DNA of 64,000 bases, from assembly GCA_030840645.1 (NCBI GenBank), contig JAVEEC010000051.1:1-64000 (forward strand), given 5' to 3'. Shown here in pieces: positions 49,315-57,944 of the stretch (positions are counted from its first letter, which is position 1; the number at the start of each line of letters is the position of its first letter). The stretch comes from Frankiaceae bacterium. GTDB taxonomy: Bacteria; Actinomycetota; Actinomycetes; BP-191. The translations under genes were made by a program, and so were the position numbers. The notes beneath the pieces were generated by a model. That model made no database searches, was not told the origin of the DNA, and worked only from the letters and a program-made list of their open reading frames with translations.

Positions 49315-51738
49315 ATGAAGCCAGGTCGCCACGGGCGCCGGGCGGTCGCTGTCGCGGCCTGCTCCGGCGCGTTCGCGCTGCTCCCGTTCATCCCGCCCGC
49401 CGGGGCAGCGCCACCGGACGTGAGCGTGGTCGTCACGCTCCGCCCCGCCGACGCCCGGGCGCTCACCGCCGCGAGCAGGCTGCCGGCCGGCGCGACCCAG
49501 GCCCAGCGCCGCACCGCCATCGCCGCCGCGCGCCCCACGGCGAGCGCGGCCCGCCGGGTGACGGCGTACCTCGAACACCACGGCTTCACCGTCACGGACA
49601 ACGACGGCTGGGTCGTCTCCGCGCGCGGCCCGCGCGCCACCGCGGCGACGTTGAGGAGCGCGCTGCCGAACGACGTCGACGGCGTCGTCGGCCTGGCCGG
49701 CAACGACGCGGTCTGGCGCCACCATGCGATCCCCGGCAACGGCCACACCGGCCCGACGCTGAAGTCGGCGTACGACGTCGTCCGCCCGAACAGCACCGGC
49801 GCCGGGCTGACCATCGCGACCGTGCAGTTCTCCGGGTGGAACGACTCCGACCTGACGACATACGCCACCGCGGCCGGCATCCCGTCACCTACGCCGACCG
49901 AGATCTCCGTCGGCACCGGCAACCCGAACGTCATCGCGGGCGGCGGCGACTTCGAGGTCGCCCTCGACCAGGAGGTGATCCTCGCGACCGCGCCGTCGGC
50001 CGCGCAGCGCATCTACTTCGGCGAGAACTCCGGCGCGGGGTCTGTCGCCCTGTACAGCCGGATCGCGACCGACGCCGAGGGCGGCCTGATCGACGTCGTC
50101 AGCACGTCGTGGGGCATGTGTGAGCCGTCCGCGGACGTCGACCCGAACATGCGCCCCGGCATGGAGACGCAGCTCGCGCGGATCATCGCGGCCGGCGCGA
50201 CGGTGTTCGCCGCGAGCGGTGACTTCGGCGCGTACGACTGTTCGAGCGACGAGGACGGCCAGGCGGACAACCAGCTCGCCGTCGACTTCCCGGCCGCCTC
50301 GGCCTCGGTGGTCGCCGTCGGCGGTACGAGGCTGACCGGCTCGACCGGCTCCTGGACCGAGTCCGCGTGGAACGAGCCAACGGCCAGCGGCGCGTTCAAG
50401 GGGTACGGCGGTGGCGGCGGCGAGTCGAACCTCGTCGCCCGCCCGGCGTGGCAGTCCGGCATCTCGATCGCCGGAACCAAGCGGCTGGTGCCCGACATCG
50501 CGGCGATGGCCGACCCGAACCAAGGTGCCGGGCCGGGCGTCGGCTCCGGCTTCACCATGTACGTGGACTCGGCCGGCGGCTGGAACTCCGGCGGCGGCAC
50601 CAGCGCGGCCGCGCCGATCGCCGCGGGGCACCTCGCGGCGGCGCTGTCATCGGCCAGCAGGACCACGGGCGTCGGTGACATCCATGACGAGCTCTACGAC
50701 AACCCGACCGCGTTCCGCGACGTCACCACCGGCAACAACCTGCTCTACAGCGCGGGCACCGGCTACGACCGCGCGACCGGTCTCGGCGCACCGCAGTGGA
50801 CCGGGCTCGCGGCGGCGCTGCTCAACGACCCCGTCGTCTCGACGCCCCCGTACACCAAGGTCCTGGCCATCCCACTGACCGTCACGCCGGTCACCGGCAT
50901 GACGGTCACCGACTGGTTCGTCGGCGAGGGCGCCACCATCGCGTGCGGCAGCGCCGGCTCCGGCACGGCCTCGCCGCCGACCGGGTTCACGCTCACCGCG
51001 GGCGACCGCGCGACGCACGTCTCGGTCGCCGCGCTCGACGACTCCAGTGCCTGCCACGTCGGCACCGCACCCGTCCTCCTCGACACCCACGCGCCGACCG
51101 CGACCGGCACGATCAGGAGCCTGACCGGCACCGACGCGCGCACCGTCGTCGCCTGGGGCGCAACGGATGCCGGTCCTTCGAGCGGCGTCCGGTCGTTCAA
51201 CGTCTGCGTCTCCACCATCGGCTCCGGCTGCGCCTGGGTCGCCAGCGGTACGACGGCGAGGTCGATGTCCCTCACGCTCGCGCAGGGCCGGACCTACGTC
51301 CTCCGGGTCGCCGGGAAGGACGCCGCGGGCAACCTCGGGCCGACGTTCGTCACCCCGGTGTACGTCGTGCCGCTCGACGGGAAGTCGTTCCAGCACTCGA
51401 ACGGCTGGTCGACGCACCTCTCGACGAAGGACTGGTACGGCAGCCACACGGACGCCGCGGGTCGCGGGCTCTGGGCGCAGCGGTCGGTGACCGGACGGAA
51501 GTACGAGCTGCTCTACATCTCCCACCCGAACGGCGGCCTGGTCGACGTCTTCGTCAACGGCACCCGCGTCAAGCGGATCAACACGTACTCGTCGACAGTG
51601 CTGTTCCGCCGCATCACCGCGTTCGCGACCTACAGCACCGTCGCCGCGCGGACCGTGAAGGTCGTCGTGGTCGGCGCCCACGACTCGCGGTCGCACGGCA
51701 ACGGCGTCCTCTTCGACGCGGTGCGCGTCTCGTACTGA
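49315..51738 (+). CDS. Secreted sedolisin (S53) serine-carboxyl peptidase
   Basis: An 807-residue prepro-protease with signal peptide about 1-32, pro-domain at 34-165, and an S53 catalytic domain with Glu214 and Asp218 (DFEVALDQE), the oxyanion Asp303 (SGDFG) and nucleophile Ser430 (GGGTSAAAP). A C-terminal part of about 270 residues (two fibronectin-like or other beta domains) is extra. Sedolisins act at acidic pH. ATG 49315 has GGAG five bases upstream; the promoter would also allow a leaderless GTG at 49276, which would lengthen the signal peptide by 13 residues. Confidence 0.92.
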   Translation: MKPGRHGRRAVAVAACSGAFALLPFIPPAGAAPPDVSVVVTLRPADARALTAASRLPAGATQAQRRTAIAAARPTASAARRVTAYLEHHGFTVTDNDGWVVSARGPRATAATLRSALPNDVDGVVGLAGNDAVWRHHAIPGNGHTGPTLKSAYDVVRPNSTGAGLTIATVQFSGWNDSDLTTYATAAGIPSPTPTEISVGTGNPNVIAGGGDFEVALDQEVILATAPSAAQRIYFGENSGAGSVALYSRIATDAEGGLIDVVSTSWGMCEPSADVDPNMRPGMETQLARIIAAGATVFAASGDFGAYDCSSDEDGQADNQLAVDFPAASASVVAVGGTRLTGSTGSWTESAWNEPTASGAFKGYGGGGGESNLVARPAWQSGISIAGTKRLVPDIAAMADPNQGAGPGVGSGFTMYVDSAGGWNSGGGTSAAAPIAAGHLAAALSSASRTTGVGDIHDELYDNPTAFRDVTTGNNLLYSAGTGYDRATGLGAPQWTGLAAALLNDPVVSTPPYTKVLAIPLTVTPVTGMTVTDWFVGEGATIACGSAGSGTASPPTGFTLTAGDRATHVSVAALDDSSACHVGTAPVLLDTHAPTATGTIRSLTGTDARTVVAWGATDAGPSSGVRSFNVCVSTIGSGCAWVASGTTARSMSLTLAQGRTYVLRVAGKDAAGNLGPTFVTPVYVVPLDGKSFQHSNGWSTHLSTKDWYGSHTDAAGRGLWAQRSVTGRKYELLYISHPNGGLVDVFVNGTRVKRINTYSSTVLFRRITAFATYSTVAARTVKVVVVGAHDSRSHGNGVLFDAVRVSY

Positions 51739-51758
51739 CCCGCCGGGTACCGTCACCA

Positions 51759-52820
51759 ATGGTGAAGACAGCCGTCCCGCTCGCCGTCCTGCTCGCCGCG
51801 GCCTGCACGTCCCCGGCCGCGCCGCGCGCCGTTCCTTCGACGTCTCCACCGCCTTCGTCAGTGGCACCGACGAGCCCGCGCCCGACGCCGACGCCGTCGC
51901 TGCCGCAGTCGTTCGGCGGCGAGGACGTGCGCTGGCCGCGGACGGCGGAGTCCACGACCGCGCCGCGCGCGCTCGGCGCGGTCGTCACCCTCCGCGTCGC
52001 GCGGACCGGCGACGGCGGCACCCTCGCCGCGGGCCTCACCCTCCCCCGCACCGGCGGATCGGCCGCCGCGCCCGTCGTCATGACGCCCTGCGGGCGTTCG
52101 GTCGCCCTGGCCGCGCGAGACCTGCGGGTGATCGCGCCGAGCGGCGACGACGTCCTCGTCGTGATCGACCCGAGCCACGGCGGCCCGCAGCTCGGGGCGG
52201 TGGCGCCGAACGGCGACAGGGAGAAGGACCGCGTCCTGCAGATCGCCCTCGAGGCCCGCACGGCGCTCGCCGGACGGGTCGGGCGGGTCGTCCTCACGAG
52301 GGAGCGCGACTACGAGGAGACGCTGGGGTTCCGGGCCGCGCTCGTCGACGCGCTGCGCGCCGACGCCGCCGTCTCCGTACACCTCAACGCCTCCCCCGAC
52401 GGGCCGCGTACGACGCCGGGCACGGAGACGTTCGGGTCGACGGCGGACGGCGAGGGGCGGCGGTTCTCCGGCGTCGTCTACGAGCGGATCCGGCGCTACC
52501 TGCAGACGCTGCCGGGGCCCTGGGTCGGCGACCGCGACGCGGGCGCGAAGTACCGCGTCTCCGCGGCCGGACGCGACTACTACGGCCTGCTGCGGCTGGC
52601 GCACCGGCCGTTCGTCATCGCGGAGTCGCTGTACCTGTCGTCACCGCACGAGGCGGCACTCGTCGCCCGCCCGGACGTGCGACGGGCGCTGGGCACCGCG
52701 ATCGCGGACGCGCTCGTGGCGTTCACGACGACGGCGGCACCGGGGTCGGGCTGGGTGACGCCGTACGCGCGCCCGGCCGACCCGAACAGCCCCGACCGCC
52801 ACGTCTGCGTCGACCCCTAG
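51759..52820 (+). CDS. N-acetylmuramoyl-L-alanine amidase (Amidase_3) lipoprotein
   Basis: A 353-residue exported amidase; Cys16 ends a weak lipobox after AVLLAAA. A Ser/Pro/Thr-rich linker runs to about 50, and an Amidase_3 domain at about 125-340 shows zinc ligands in VIDPSHGGPQ, VSVHLNASPDG and the catalytic Glu in VIAESLYLSSPHEA. It cleaves the amide between MurNAc and L-Ala. TACCGT (51748-51753) ends 5 nt before the ATG, or 8 nt before an in-frame GTG two codons on. It shares CTAG with the ygfZ stop. Confidence 0.9.
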   Translation: MVKTAVPLAVLLAAACTSPAAPRAVPSTSPPPSSVAPTSPRPTPTPSLPQSFGGEDVRWPRTAESTTAPRALGAVVTLRVARTGDGGTLAAGLTLPRTGGSAAAPVVMTPCGRSVALAARDLRVIAPSGDDVLVVIDPSHGGPQLGAVAPNGDREKDRVLQIALEARTALAGRVGRVVLTRERDYEETLGFRAALVDALRADAAVSVHLNASPDGPRTTPGTETFGSTADGEGRRFSGVVYERIRRYLQTLPGPWVGDRDAGAKYRVSAAGRDYYGLLRLAHRPFVIAESLYLSSPHEAALVARPDVRRALGTAIADALVAFTTTAAPGSGWVTPYARPADPNSPDRHVCVDP

Positions 52821-53719
52821 CCGACCGGCTCCGCCACCGCCACGAGCGCGGGCACGCCGCCCGCCACCAGCGGGGCGTCGTCGGGAGTGTTCCGCTTGAC
52901 CAGCGCGAGGGCGATGGGGCCGAGCTCGTAGTGGCGCGCGGCCGTACCGACGAAGCCGACCTGCGCCCCTTCCCACGTCATCGGCTCGCCCCGCGCGGGC
53001 AGGGTCAGCACCGAGCCGTCGAGGTGCAGCAGGACCAGGCGGCGGGGCGGGCGGCCGAGGTTGTGCACCCGGGCGACGGTCTCCTGGCCGCGGTAGCAGC
53101 CCTTGTCCAGGTGGACGGCGTTCGCGAGCCAGCCGACCTCGTGCGGGATGGTCCGGTGGTCGGTCTCGAAGCCGAGCCGGGGGCGGCGCGCGGCGACGCG
53201 GAGCGCGTCGTACCCCCACATCCCCAACGGCGTGGCGCCGTCCGCGACCAGCCGGTCCCACGCCTGCTCGACGTCCGGTACCAGCAGGTCCTCGGCGCCG
53301 TGCGTCAGCACCGCAAGATCCGTGGGCGACACCGTGACGCGGAGCATGAACCGCATCGAGTCGAGGAACGCGCGCAGCGCGTCGCCGGTGCCCGGCTCGA
53401 CGTGGATCCAGGTCGTCGTGCCGTCGTCGGTGAGGACGAGGTGGTGCTCGACGTGACCGTGGGGAGACAGGACCAGCGCCTCGGTGGCGACGTTGGGGGG
53501 CAACGCGGCGAGGTGCTGCGAGGTGAGGCTGTGCAGCCAGGTGAGGCGGTCCGCGCCGTCGACGCGGATGACGTCGCGGTTGCTGCGGTCGGTGAGGCCA
53601 CGGCCGGACCCGGCGGCGAGGCGCTGCTCGCGCAACGGGTCGCCGTAGTGCGCCGCGACGCCGTCGTCCGGCGCGCCGGCCGCGACGGCGCCGGGGCGCG
53701 AGAGCAACGGCGAGGCCAT
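52817..53719 (-). CDS. ygfZ: Folate-binding protein YgfZ
   Basis: A 300-residue GcvT-related protein that helps assemble or repair certain iron-sulfur proteins using tetrahydrofolate. The signature KGCYRGQET is present, with RVDGADRLTWLHSLTSQHL in the N-terminal domain. TACGCT ends 6 nt before the ATG (53731-53726), a leaderless arrangement. It lies beside a Fur family gene, a frequent pairing in actinobacteria. Confidence 0.93.
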   Translation of the reverse strand: MASPLLSRPGAVAAGAPDDGVAAHYGDPLREQRLAAGSGRGLTDRSNRDVIRVDGADRLTWLHSLTSQHLAALPPNVATEALVLSPHGHVEHHLVLTDDGTTTWIHVEPGTGDALRAFLDSMRFMLRVTVSPTDLAVLTHGAEDLLVPDVEQAWDRLVADGATPLGMWGYDALRVAARRPRLGFETDHRTIPHEVGWLANAVHLDKGCYRGQETVARVHNLGRPPRRLVLLHLDGSVLTLPARGEPMTWEGAQVGFVGTAARHYELGPIALALVKRNTPDDAPLVAGGVPALVAVAEPVG

Positions 53720-53736
53720 GCGAGCAGCGTACGTCG

Positions 53737-54156
53737 CTACGCCCCCGCGCACTCCCTGCAGGTCCCGAAGATCGCCAGGTGCCCGACGTCGGCGCGGAAG
53801 CCGTCGGTCTCCAGCAGCCGCTGGACGACGCCGTCCACGAGCCCCGGCGGGCTCTCCGACACCACCCCGCAGACGCGGCAGACGAGGTGGACGTGGTCGC
53901 CGTCGTCGGCGGCGTGGTAGGTCGGCGGGCCGTGGCCGAGGTGGGTGTGCGTGACCAGGCCGAGCTCTTCGAGCAGCTCGAGGGTGCGGTAGACGGTCGA
54001 GATGTTCACGCCGTGCGCGGTCCTGCGGACGGCGGTGGCGATGTCGTCCGGAGTCGCGTGCCCGAGCTCGGTGACAGCCTCGAGGACGAGCTGGCGCTGC
54101 GGGGTCAGCCGGTACCCTCGCGCGCGCAGGTCGGCCTGCCACTGCTCACCGGGCAA
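53737..54156 (-). CDS. Fur family metalloregulator
   Basis: A 139-residue Fur/Zur/Nur regulator. The winged helix contains YRLTPQRQLVLEAVTELGHA and HGVNISTVYRTLELLEELGL (shown in parts); HVHLVCRVCG and GTCREC give the structural zinc CxxC pair and the regulatory His site. I cannot decide between Fe, Zn and Ni sensing from sequence. TTG start supported by GGAGGGA five bases upstream. It lies 17 bp upstream of the ygfZ promoter in the same direction. Confidence 0.92.
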   Translation of the reverse strand: MPGEQWQADLRARGYRLTPQRQLVLEAVTELGHATPDDIATAVRRTAHGVNISTVYRTLELLEELGLVTHTHLGHGPPTYHAADDGDHVHLVCRVCGVVSESPPGLVDGVVQRLLETDGFRADVGHLAIFGTCRECAGA

Positions 54157-54206
54157 CGCCGCTCCCTCCGGGCCGGGGACGTGCGCCGAGTCTAGTGTCG
54201 GGCGGC

Positions 54207-55076
54207 GTGGAACCCGCCCTCGCCGTCCTCGGTCGCGGCGTCGTCGACGTGACCGCTCCGGCCCTGCGCGCCGACGACCTCGGCGTGCAGCGCGGCGACG
54301 GTGTCTTCGAGACGGCGCGCGTGCACGACGGCCGGGTGTTCAAGCTCGGACTGCACCTGGAACGCCTGCGCCGCAGCGCATCCGCCCTCGGCCTCGCGTG
54401 TCCGGCGGACGACGAGTGGCGCGCCCTGACCGCCGACGTGGTGGCCGCAAGCGGCGACGGCGACGGCCTGGTCAAGCTGGTCTGCACGCGCGGCCCGGTC
54501 GCCGGCGGCCCCGTCACGGCGTTCGCCCTGGCGATGCCGATGCCGGCCGAGGCGGTCCGCGCGCGGGCCGAGGGCATCGACGTGGTGACGTTGACCCTCG
54601 GGGTCTCGGCCGCGGCCAGGGCGGAGTCGCCGTGGCTGCTCGGCGGCGCCAAGACGCTGTCGTACGCCGTCAACATGGCGACGCTGCGCGAGGCCGAGTC
54701 GCGCGGCGTCGACGACGCGATCTGGCTCGCGACCGGCGGCGAGGTGCTCGAAGGCCCGACGGCGACGGTCTGCTGGGTGGCCGGGGACCGGCTGCGTACC
54801 CCGCCCACGACGACGGGCATCCTCGCGGGAACGACGCTCGCGGTGATTGCCGCACTGGCCGACCCGCTCGCGTTCGAGGTCGCGGCAGGGACCGCGGCGG
54901 ACCTCGCGGCGGCGGACGAGGTGTTCCTCGCGTCGTCGGTCCGCGGGGTCGCCGGCGTACGGCGCATCGACGGCGTTCCCGTCGGCGACGGCGGGGTCGG
55001 GCCGCACACGCGACGGCTGCGGGACGCGTTCGAGGACGCGGTCGCCGGGCGGCGCGCCGTTGCGGGCGTGGACTAG
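54207..55076 (+). CDS. pabC: Aminodeoxychorismate lyase family protein (class IV PLP)
   Basis: A 289-residue class IV PLP enzyme of the PabC/branched-chain aminotransferase family, most like 4-amino-4-deoxychorismate lyase, which supplies p-aminobenzoate for folate. Substrate-fold regions are RGDGVFETARVHDGRVFKLG, the Lys in GGAKTLSYAVNM and EGPTATVCWV near the cofactor. GTG at 54207 follows TAGTGT (54193-54198) by 8 nt; GTG 54195 is inside that box. The stop overlaps that of the antiporter gene (CTAG). Confidence 0.85.
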   Translation: MEPALAVLGRGVVDVTAPALRADDLGVQRGDGVFETARVHDGRVFKLGLHLERLRRSASALGLACPADDEWRALTADVVAASGDGDGLVKLVCTRGPVAGGPVTAFALAMPMPAEAVRARAEGIDVVTLTLGVSAAARAESPWLLGGAKTLSYAVNMATLREAESRGVDDAIWLATGGEVLEGPTATVCWVAGDRLRTPPTTTGILAGTTLAVIAALADPLAFEVAAGTAADLAAADEVFLASSVRGVAGVRRIDGVPVGDGGVGPHTRRLRDAFEDAVAGRRAVAGVD

Positions 55077-56245
55077 TCGAGGACGCGGAGGCGCCGCGCG
55101 GCGGTCGACAGCGTCGGCCCCTGGACCAGCGTGAACACCACCACCAGCACGAACACCACGTCGAACAGCTCGGTCGCGCCGGCCAGCCCGGTCGTCAGCG
55201 GGACGGTCGCCAGCACGATGGGTACGGCGCCGCGCAGCCCCGCCCACGACACGAACGCGCGCTCCCGCCAGGACAGCGAGAACGGCAGCGTGACCAGCCC
55301 GACGGACAGCGGCCGCGCGACGAACGTCAGGACCGCGCCGATCGCGAGCGCCGGCCAGATCGCGGCGCCGAGCCGCTGCGGGCTGGCGAGCAGCCCGAGC
55401 ATCACGAACAGCCCGATCTGCGCGAGCCACGCCACGCCCTCGCTGAACGCGACCGCCGCGGCCCGCTGCGGGAACTCGGTGTTGCCGAGCATCAGCGACG
55501 TGACGTAGACCGCGATGAAGCCGCTGCCGCCGAGCAGCGTGCTGCCCGCGTACGACACCCCGACGAACGCGAGCAGCGCCAGCGGGTACAGCCCCGCGGC
55601 GGGCAGCGCGACGCGGCGCAGGTACCAGCGCCCGGCCAGCCCCAGGGCCGCCCCGGCGGCCAGCCCGGCCGCGACCTCGCGGGCGAAGTCGACGACCAGG
55701 GCCGCGGGGTGGCCGTGCCCCTGCCCGGCCGCGAGCAGGATGACGAGGATCGCGGCGATGGGGTCGTTGAGCACCGACTCGGCTTCGAGCAGGCGGACTA
55801 TCCGCGGGCGGATCGGCAGGCCCCGTAGCGTCGCGAACACCGCGGCCGTGTCCGTCGGGGCGAGCACGGCGGCGAGCAGCGTGGCGACCGCCCAGTCCCA
55901 GCCGAGGAACGCGTGCGCCGCCGCCGCCGTGACGGCGACGCTCACGCCGACGCCGACGGTCGCCAGCGACGCGGCGGGCACCAGCGTGCGCCGCAGGTCG
56001 TCCCAGCGGGTCGTCAGCCCGCCCTCGGTGAGGATCAGCGCCAACGCGACGAAGCCGAGCTCGCGCGACACGTGCGCGTCGTCGAACCGCACGCCGAGCC
56101 CCGACTCGCCGAGGACCAGGCCGAGGCCGAGGTAGGCCAGCAGCGTCGGCAGCCGCAGGCGGCTGGACAGCCGGACGGTGCTCACCGCCGCGAGCAGCAC
56201 CAGCGCGCCGACGAGCAGCGCCACCGTCGCGCGTTCGCCGCCCAT
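55073..56245 (-). CDS. Cation/proton antiporter, CPA1/NhaP-like
   Basis: A 390-residue membrane protein with about twelve helices. The family core is LAPTDTAAVFATLRGLPIRP, then LLEAESVLNDPIAAILVIL with the ion-binding Asp pair, and LRGAVPIVLATVPL later. No C-terminal regulatory domain is present (NhaP2/CvrA proteins have one), so it is a minimal version. It exchanges Na+ or K+ for H+. The ATG shares one base with the stop of the dehydrogenase gene upstream. Confidence 0.9.
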   Translation of the reverse strand: MGGERATVALLVGALVLLAAVSTVRLSSRLRLPTLLAYLGLGLVLGESGLGVRFDDAHVSRELGFVALALILTEGGLTTRWDDLRRTLVPAASLATVGVGVSVAVTAAAAHAFLGWDWAVATLLAAVLAPTDTAAVFATLRGLPIRPRIVRLLEAESVLNDPIAAILVILLAAGQGHGHPAALVVDFAREVAAGLAAGAALGLAGRWYLRRVALPAAGLYPLALLAFVGVSYAGSTLLGGSGFIAVYVTSLMLGNTEFPQRAAAVAFSEGVAWLAQIGLFVMLGLLASPQRLGAAIWPALAIGAVLTFVARPLSVGLVTLPFSLSWRERAFVSWAGLRGAVPIVLATVPLTTGLAGATELFDVVFVLVVVFTLVQGPTLSTAARRLRVLD

Positions 56246-57150
56246 CAGCCGACGACGTTCGGCGGGATGGCGCCCGCGAGCACCGACGCGACACCGGAGA
56301 CGGCCAGCGCGGTCATGGCGAGCCTGGTCGCCCGGGTGGCGCTGCCGACGTGCGGGAGGAGGACGGCGTACGGCGACGCGAGCAGCCCGGGGTGCACCGC
56401 CGGCTCGTCCTCGTACACGTCGAGCCCGGCCGCGAACAGCGTGCGCTCGTGCAGCGCCGCCGCGAGCGCGGGCTCGTCGACGACCGGCCCGCGGGAGGTG
56501 TTGACGAGAACGCCGTCCGGCCCGAGCAGAGCGAGCTCGCGCGCGCCGACCAGCCGCCGCGTCTCGCCGGTCAGAGGGACGTGCAACGACACGAAGTCGC
56601 TCGCGCGCAACAGGTCGTGGAGTGCGGAGGTCCAGCCAGGCGCGCCGGTGTCGTGGCGCGTGTGGTGCAGCACGGTCATGCCGAACCCGGTCGCGCGGGC
56701 GGCGACGGCGCGGCCGATCCGGCCGTACCCGACCAGCCCGAGCGTCGCGCCGTGGACATCGCGGCCGACGAACGCGTCCGGCGACCAGCCGGTCCAGAGG
56801 CCCTCGCGCAGCGCGGCGCCCGCCTCGGTGAACACCCGCGCCGCCGCGAGCAGCAACCCGAACGCCAGGTCGGCCGTCGGCTCGGTCAGGACGCCCGGCG
56901 TGTTCACGACGGCGACCCCGCGCGCGGCGCAGGCGGCGAGGTCGATGTGGTCGACGCCGGCGGAGACCGTGCCGAGGGCGCGCAGCCGGGGGCCGGCATC
57001 GAGCACGGACGCGTCGATCCGGTCGGTCAGCATGCAGAGCAGCGCGTCGGCGTCGGGGAGTGCCGCCCGCCAGTCCGCGGGGCCGAGAACGGTCCAGTCC
57101 GCGGGGGGTACGAGGCCCGGCAGGTCGGCGGTGACGACGACCGTGGGCAC
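56245..57150 (-). CDS. D-2-hydroxyacid dehydrogenase
   Basis: A 301-residue NAD-dependent dehydrogenase. The dinucleotide motif is GLVGYGRIGRAVA; catalytic Arg is in VNTSRGPVVDE, Glu in LDVYEDEP, and His in LLPHVGSATRATR. Substrate range (glyoxylate, hydroxypyruvate or lactate) is unclear. TAGGCT (57162-57157) ends 6 nt before the GTG start, indicating leaderless expression. Confidence 0.93.
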   Translation of the reverse strand: MPTVVVTADLPGLVPPADWTVLGPADWRAALPDADALLCMLTDRIDASVLDAGPRLRALGTVSAGVDHIDLAACAARGVAVVNTPGVLTEPTADLAFGLLLAAARVFTEAGAALREGLWTGWSPDAFVGRDVHGATLGLVGYGRIGRAVAARATGFGMTVLHHTRHDTGAPGWTSALHDLLRASDFVSLHVPLTGETRRLVGARELALLGPDGVLVNTSRGPVVDEPALAAALHERTLFAAGLDVYEDEPAVHPGLLASPYAVLLPHVGSATRATRLAMTALAVSGVASVLAGAIPPNVVG

Positions 57151-57173
57151 CCGGCGAGCCTAGCCGGGCGGGG

Positions 57174-57305
57174 CTAGAACGAATGACGCCCCTCGGACCG
57201 TGCGATGTCCTGCGAGTCGGGACCGTCCGGGGCCGCGAGGTCGAGCAGCAGCGACAGCGGCACGCCGCTGCGCAGGCAGTCGTACGCGGAGAGGGATCCC
57301 CCCAT
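57174..57305 (-). CDS. Small actinobacterial-type protein (43 aa)
   Basis: Found by eye: ATG 57305 to TAG 57174, with GAAGGAAG seven to fourteen bases upstream. The sequence starts GGSLSAYDCLRSGVPLSLLL and ends with DGPDSQDIARSEG. It has strong GC-ending codon bias, and small proteins of this pattern occur in other actinobacteria as far as I recall. One helix with a Leu run; function unknown. Confidence 0.68.
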   Translation of the reverse strand: MGGSLSAYDCLRSGVPLSLLLDLAAPDGPDSQDIARSEGRHSF

Positions 57306-57384
57306 GGTGGTCTTCCTTCCGTCGGGGCCGTGCCCTCAATGCTTCGGGTCCCGGCGCAGGCGGAATGACGCCCGTACGCGTGAA

Positions 57385-57407
57385 CGGCCCCTAGGGCCGA
57401 ACGGCCC
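57385..57407. promoter_or_regulatory. Mutually exclusive hairpins CGGCCC/GGGCCG/CGGCCC
   Basis: CGGCCC (57385-57390) can pair with GGGCCG (57394-57399), which can instead pair with the next CGGCCC (57402-57407). The 193-bp gap between the small minus gene and the secreted peptide otherwise holds CATACT (57447-57452), a possible -10 box for the peptide gene, and an 11-bp echo of a sequence (GAATGACGCCC) also found at the 3' end of the small gene. Confidence 0.35.
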
Positions 57408-57498
57408 TCTAGCGGCCGGGGGCTACTCGGCGCCGCGCGGGCGGGGCATACTGCCACGAACCTGGCGCATCCCCTACAGATGACCCATGGAGTCCGAC

Positions 57499-57699
57499 AT
57501 GCCACGAATCCTCCTGGTGGCCGCGGCCTGTGCCGCTCTCGTCCTCGGCTCGGCCGGCGCCGCGTCCGCCCACCCCGGCGGGAGCTGCGAGGGCGTCGTC
57601 GACGTCTTCTGCCGCGGCCACGTCTGCCAGCCCGACGAGCTCGACTGCGGCCTGGTCCCGCCCTGCGTGCTCTGGGTCGCCGGCGTCTGCCTCTACTGA
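57499..57699 (+). CDS. Small secreted cysteine-rich peptide (66 aa)
   Basis: A 66-residue preprotein: signal peptide 1-24 (RILLVAAACAALVLG to ASA) and a mature part of about 42 residues, HPGGSCEGVVDVFCRGHVC through PPCVLWVAGVCLY, with six Cys. Three disulfides would give a compact secreted peptide. ATG 57499 is chosen because GGAG lies six bases upstream; ATG 57487 is the alternative. It is followed 56 bp later by the RiPP-like gene. Defensin-like activity is speculation. Confidence 0.65.
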   Translation: MPRILLVAAACAALVLGSAGAASAHPGGSCEGVVDVFCRGHVCQPDELDCGLVPPCVLWVAGVCLY

Positions 57700-57755
57700 G
57701 CCGCGACCCGCGCACCCAGCCCACCGCCCAACCACCCCGACGAACGGAGCCCGTC

Positions 57756-57941
57756 ATGCGCAAGCTCACCCTCACCCGCGAGCACCTGACCGAGCTGACC
57801 AGCGGCGAGCTGACCGGCGTCGTCGCCGCCAGCGGCGTCACCTGCGTGCAGCTCGCCTGCGTGCGCGACCTCAGCGACCGGCTGGCGGCGTGTGACAGCC
57901 TGCTGCGGCCGTGCATCAGCGCGACCACCTGTACCTGCTGA
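57756..57941 (+). CDS. Orphan RiPP-like precursor peptide (61 aa)
   Basis: A 61-residue peptide related in its leader to the gene at 23504: RKLTLTREHLTELTSGELTG matches RRLSLNTEHLTELTPADLTE in length and spacing. The core (from about residue 28) contains six Cys at 30, 35, 46, 53, 59 and 61, with seven Ser/Thr and the ending SATTCTC, well suited to thioether or disulfide formation. GGAG six bases before the ATG. No maturation enzyme is nearby. It ends 3 bp before the convergent exopolysaccharide gene. Confidence 0.65.
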   Translation: MRKLTLTREHLTELTSGELTGVVAASGVTCVQLACVRDLSDRLAACDSLLRPCISATTCTC

Positions 57942-57944
57942 CGG

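Noticed and set aside
55073..57928. A 951-codon frame that includes the antiporter
   Set aside because: The antiporter starts at 56245. The upstream portion is out-of-frame shadow of the hydroxyacid dehydrogenase and of the plus-strand small peptide genes.
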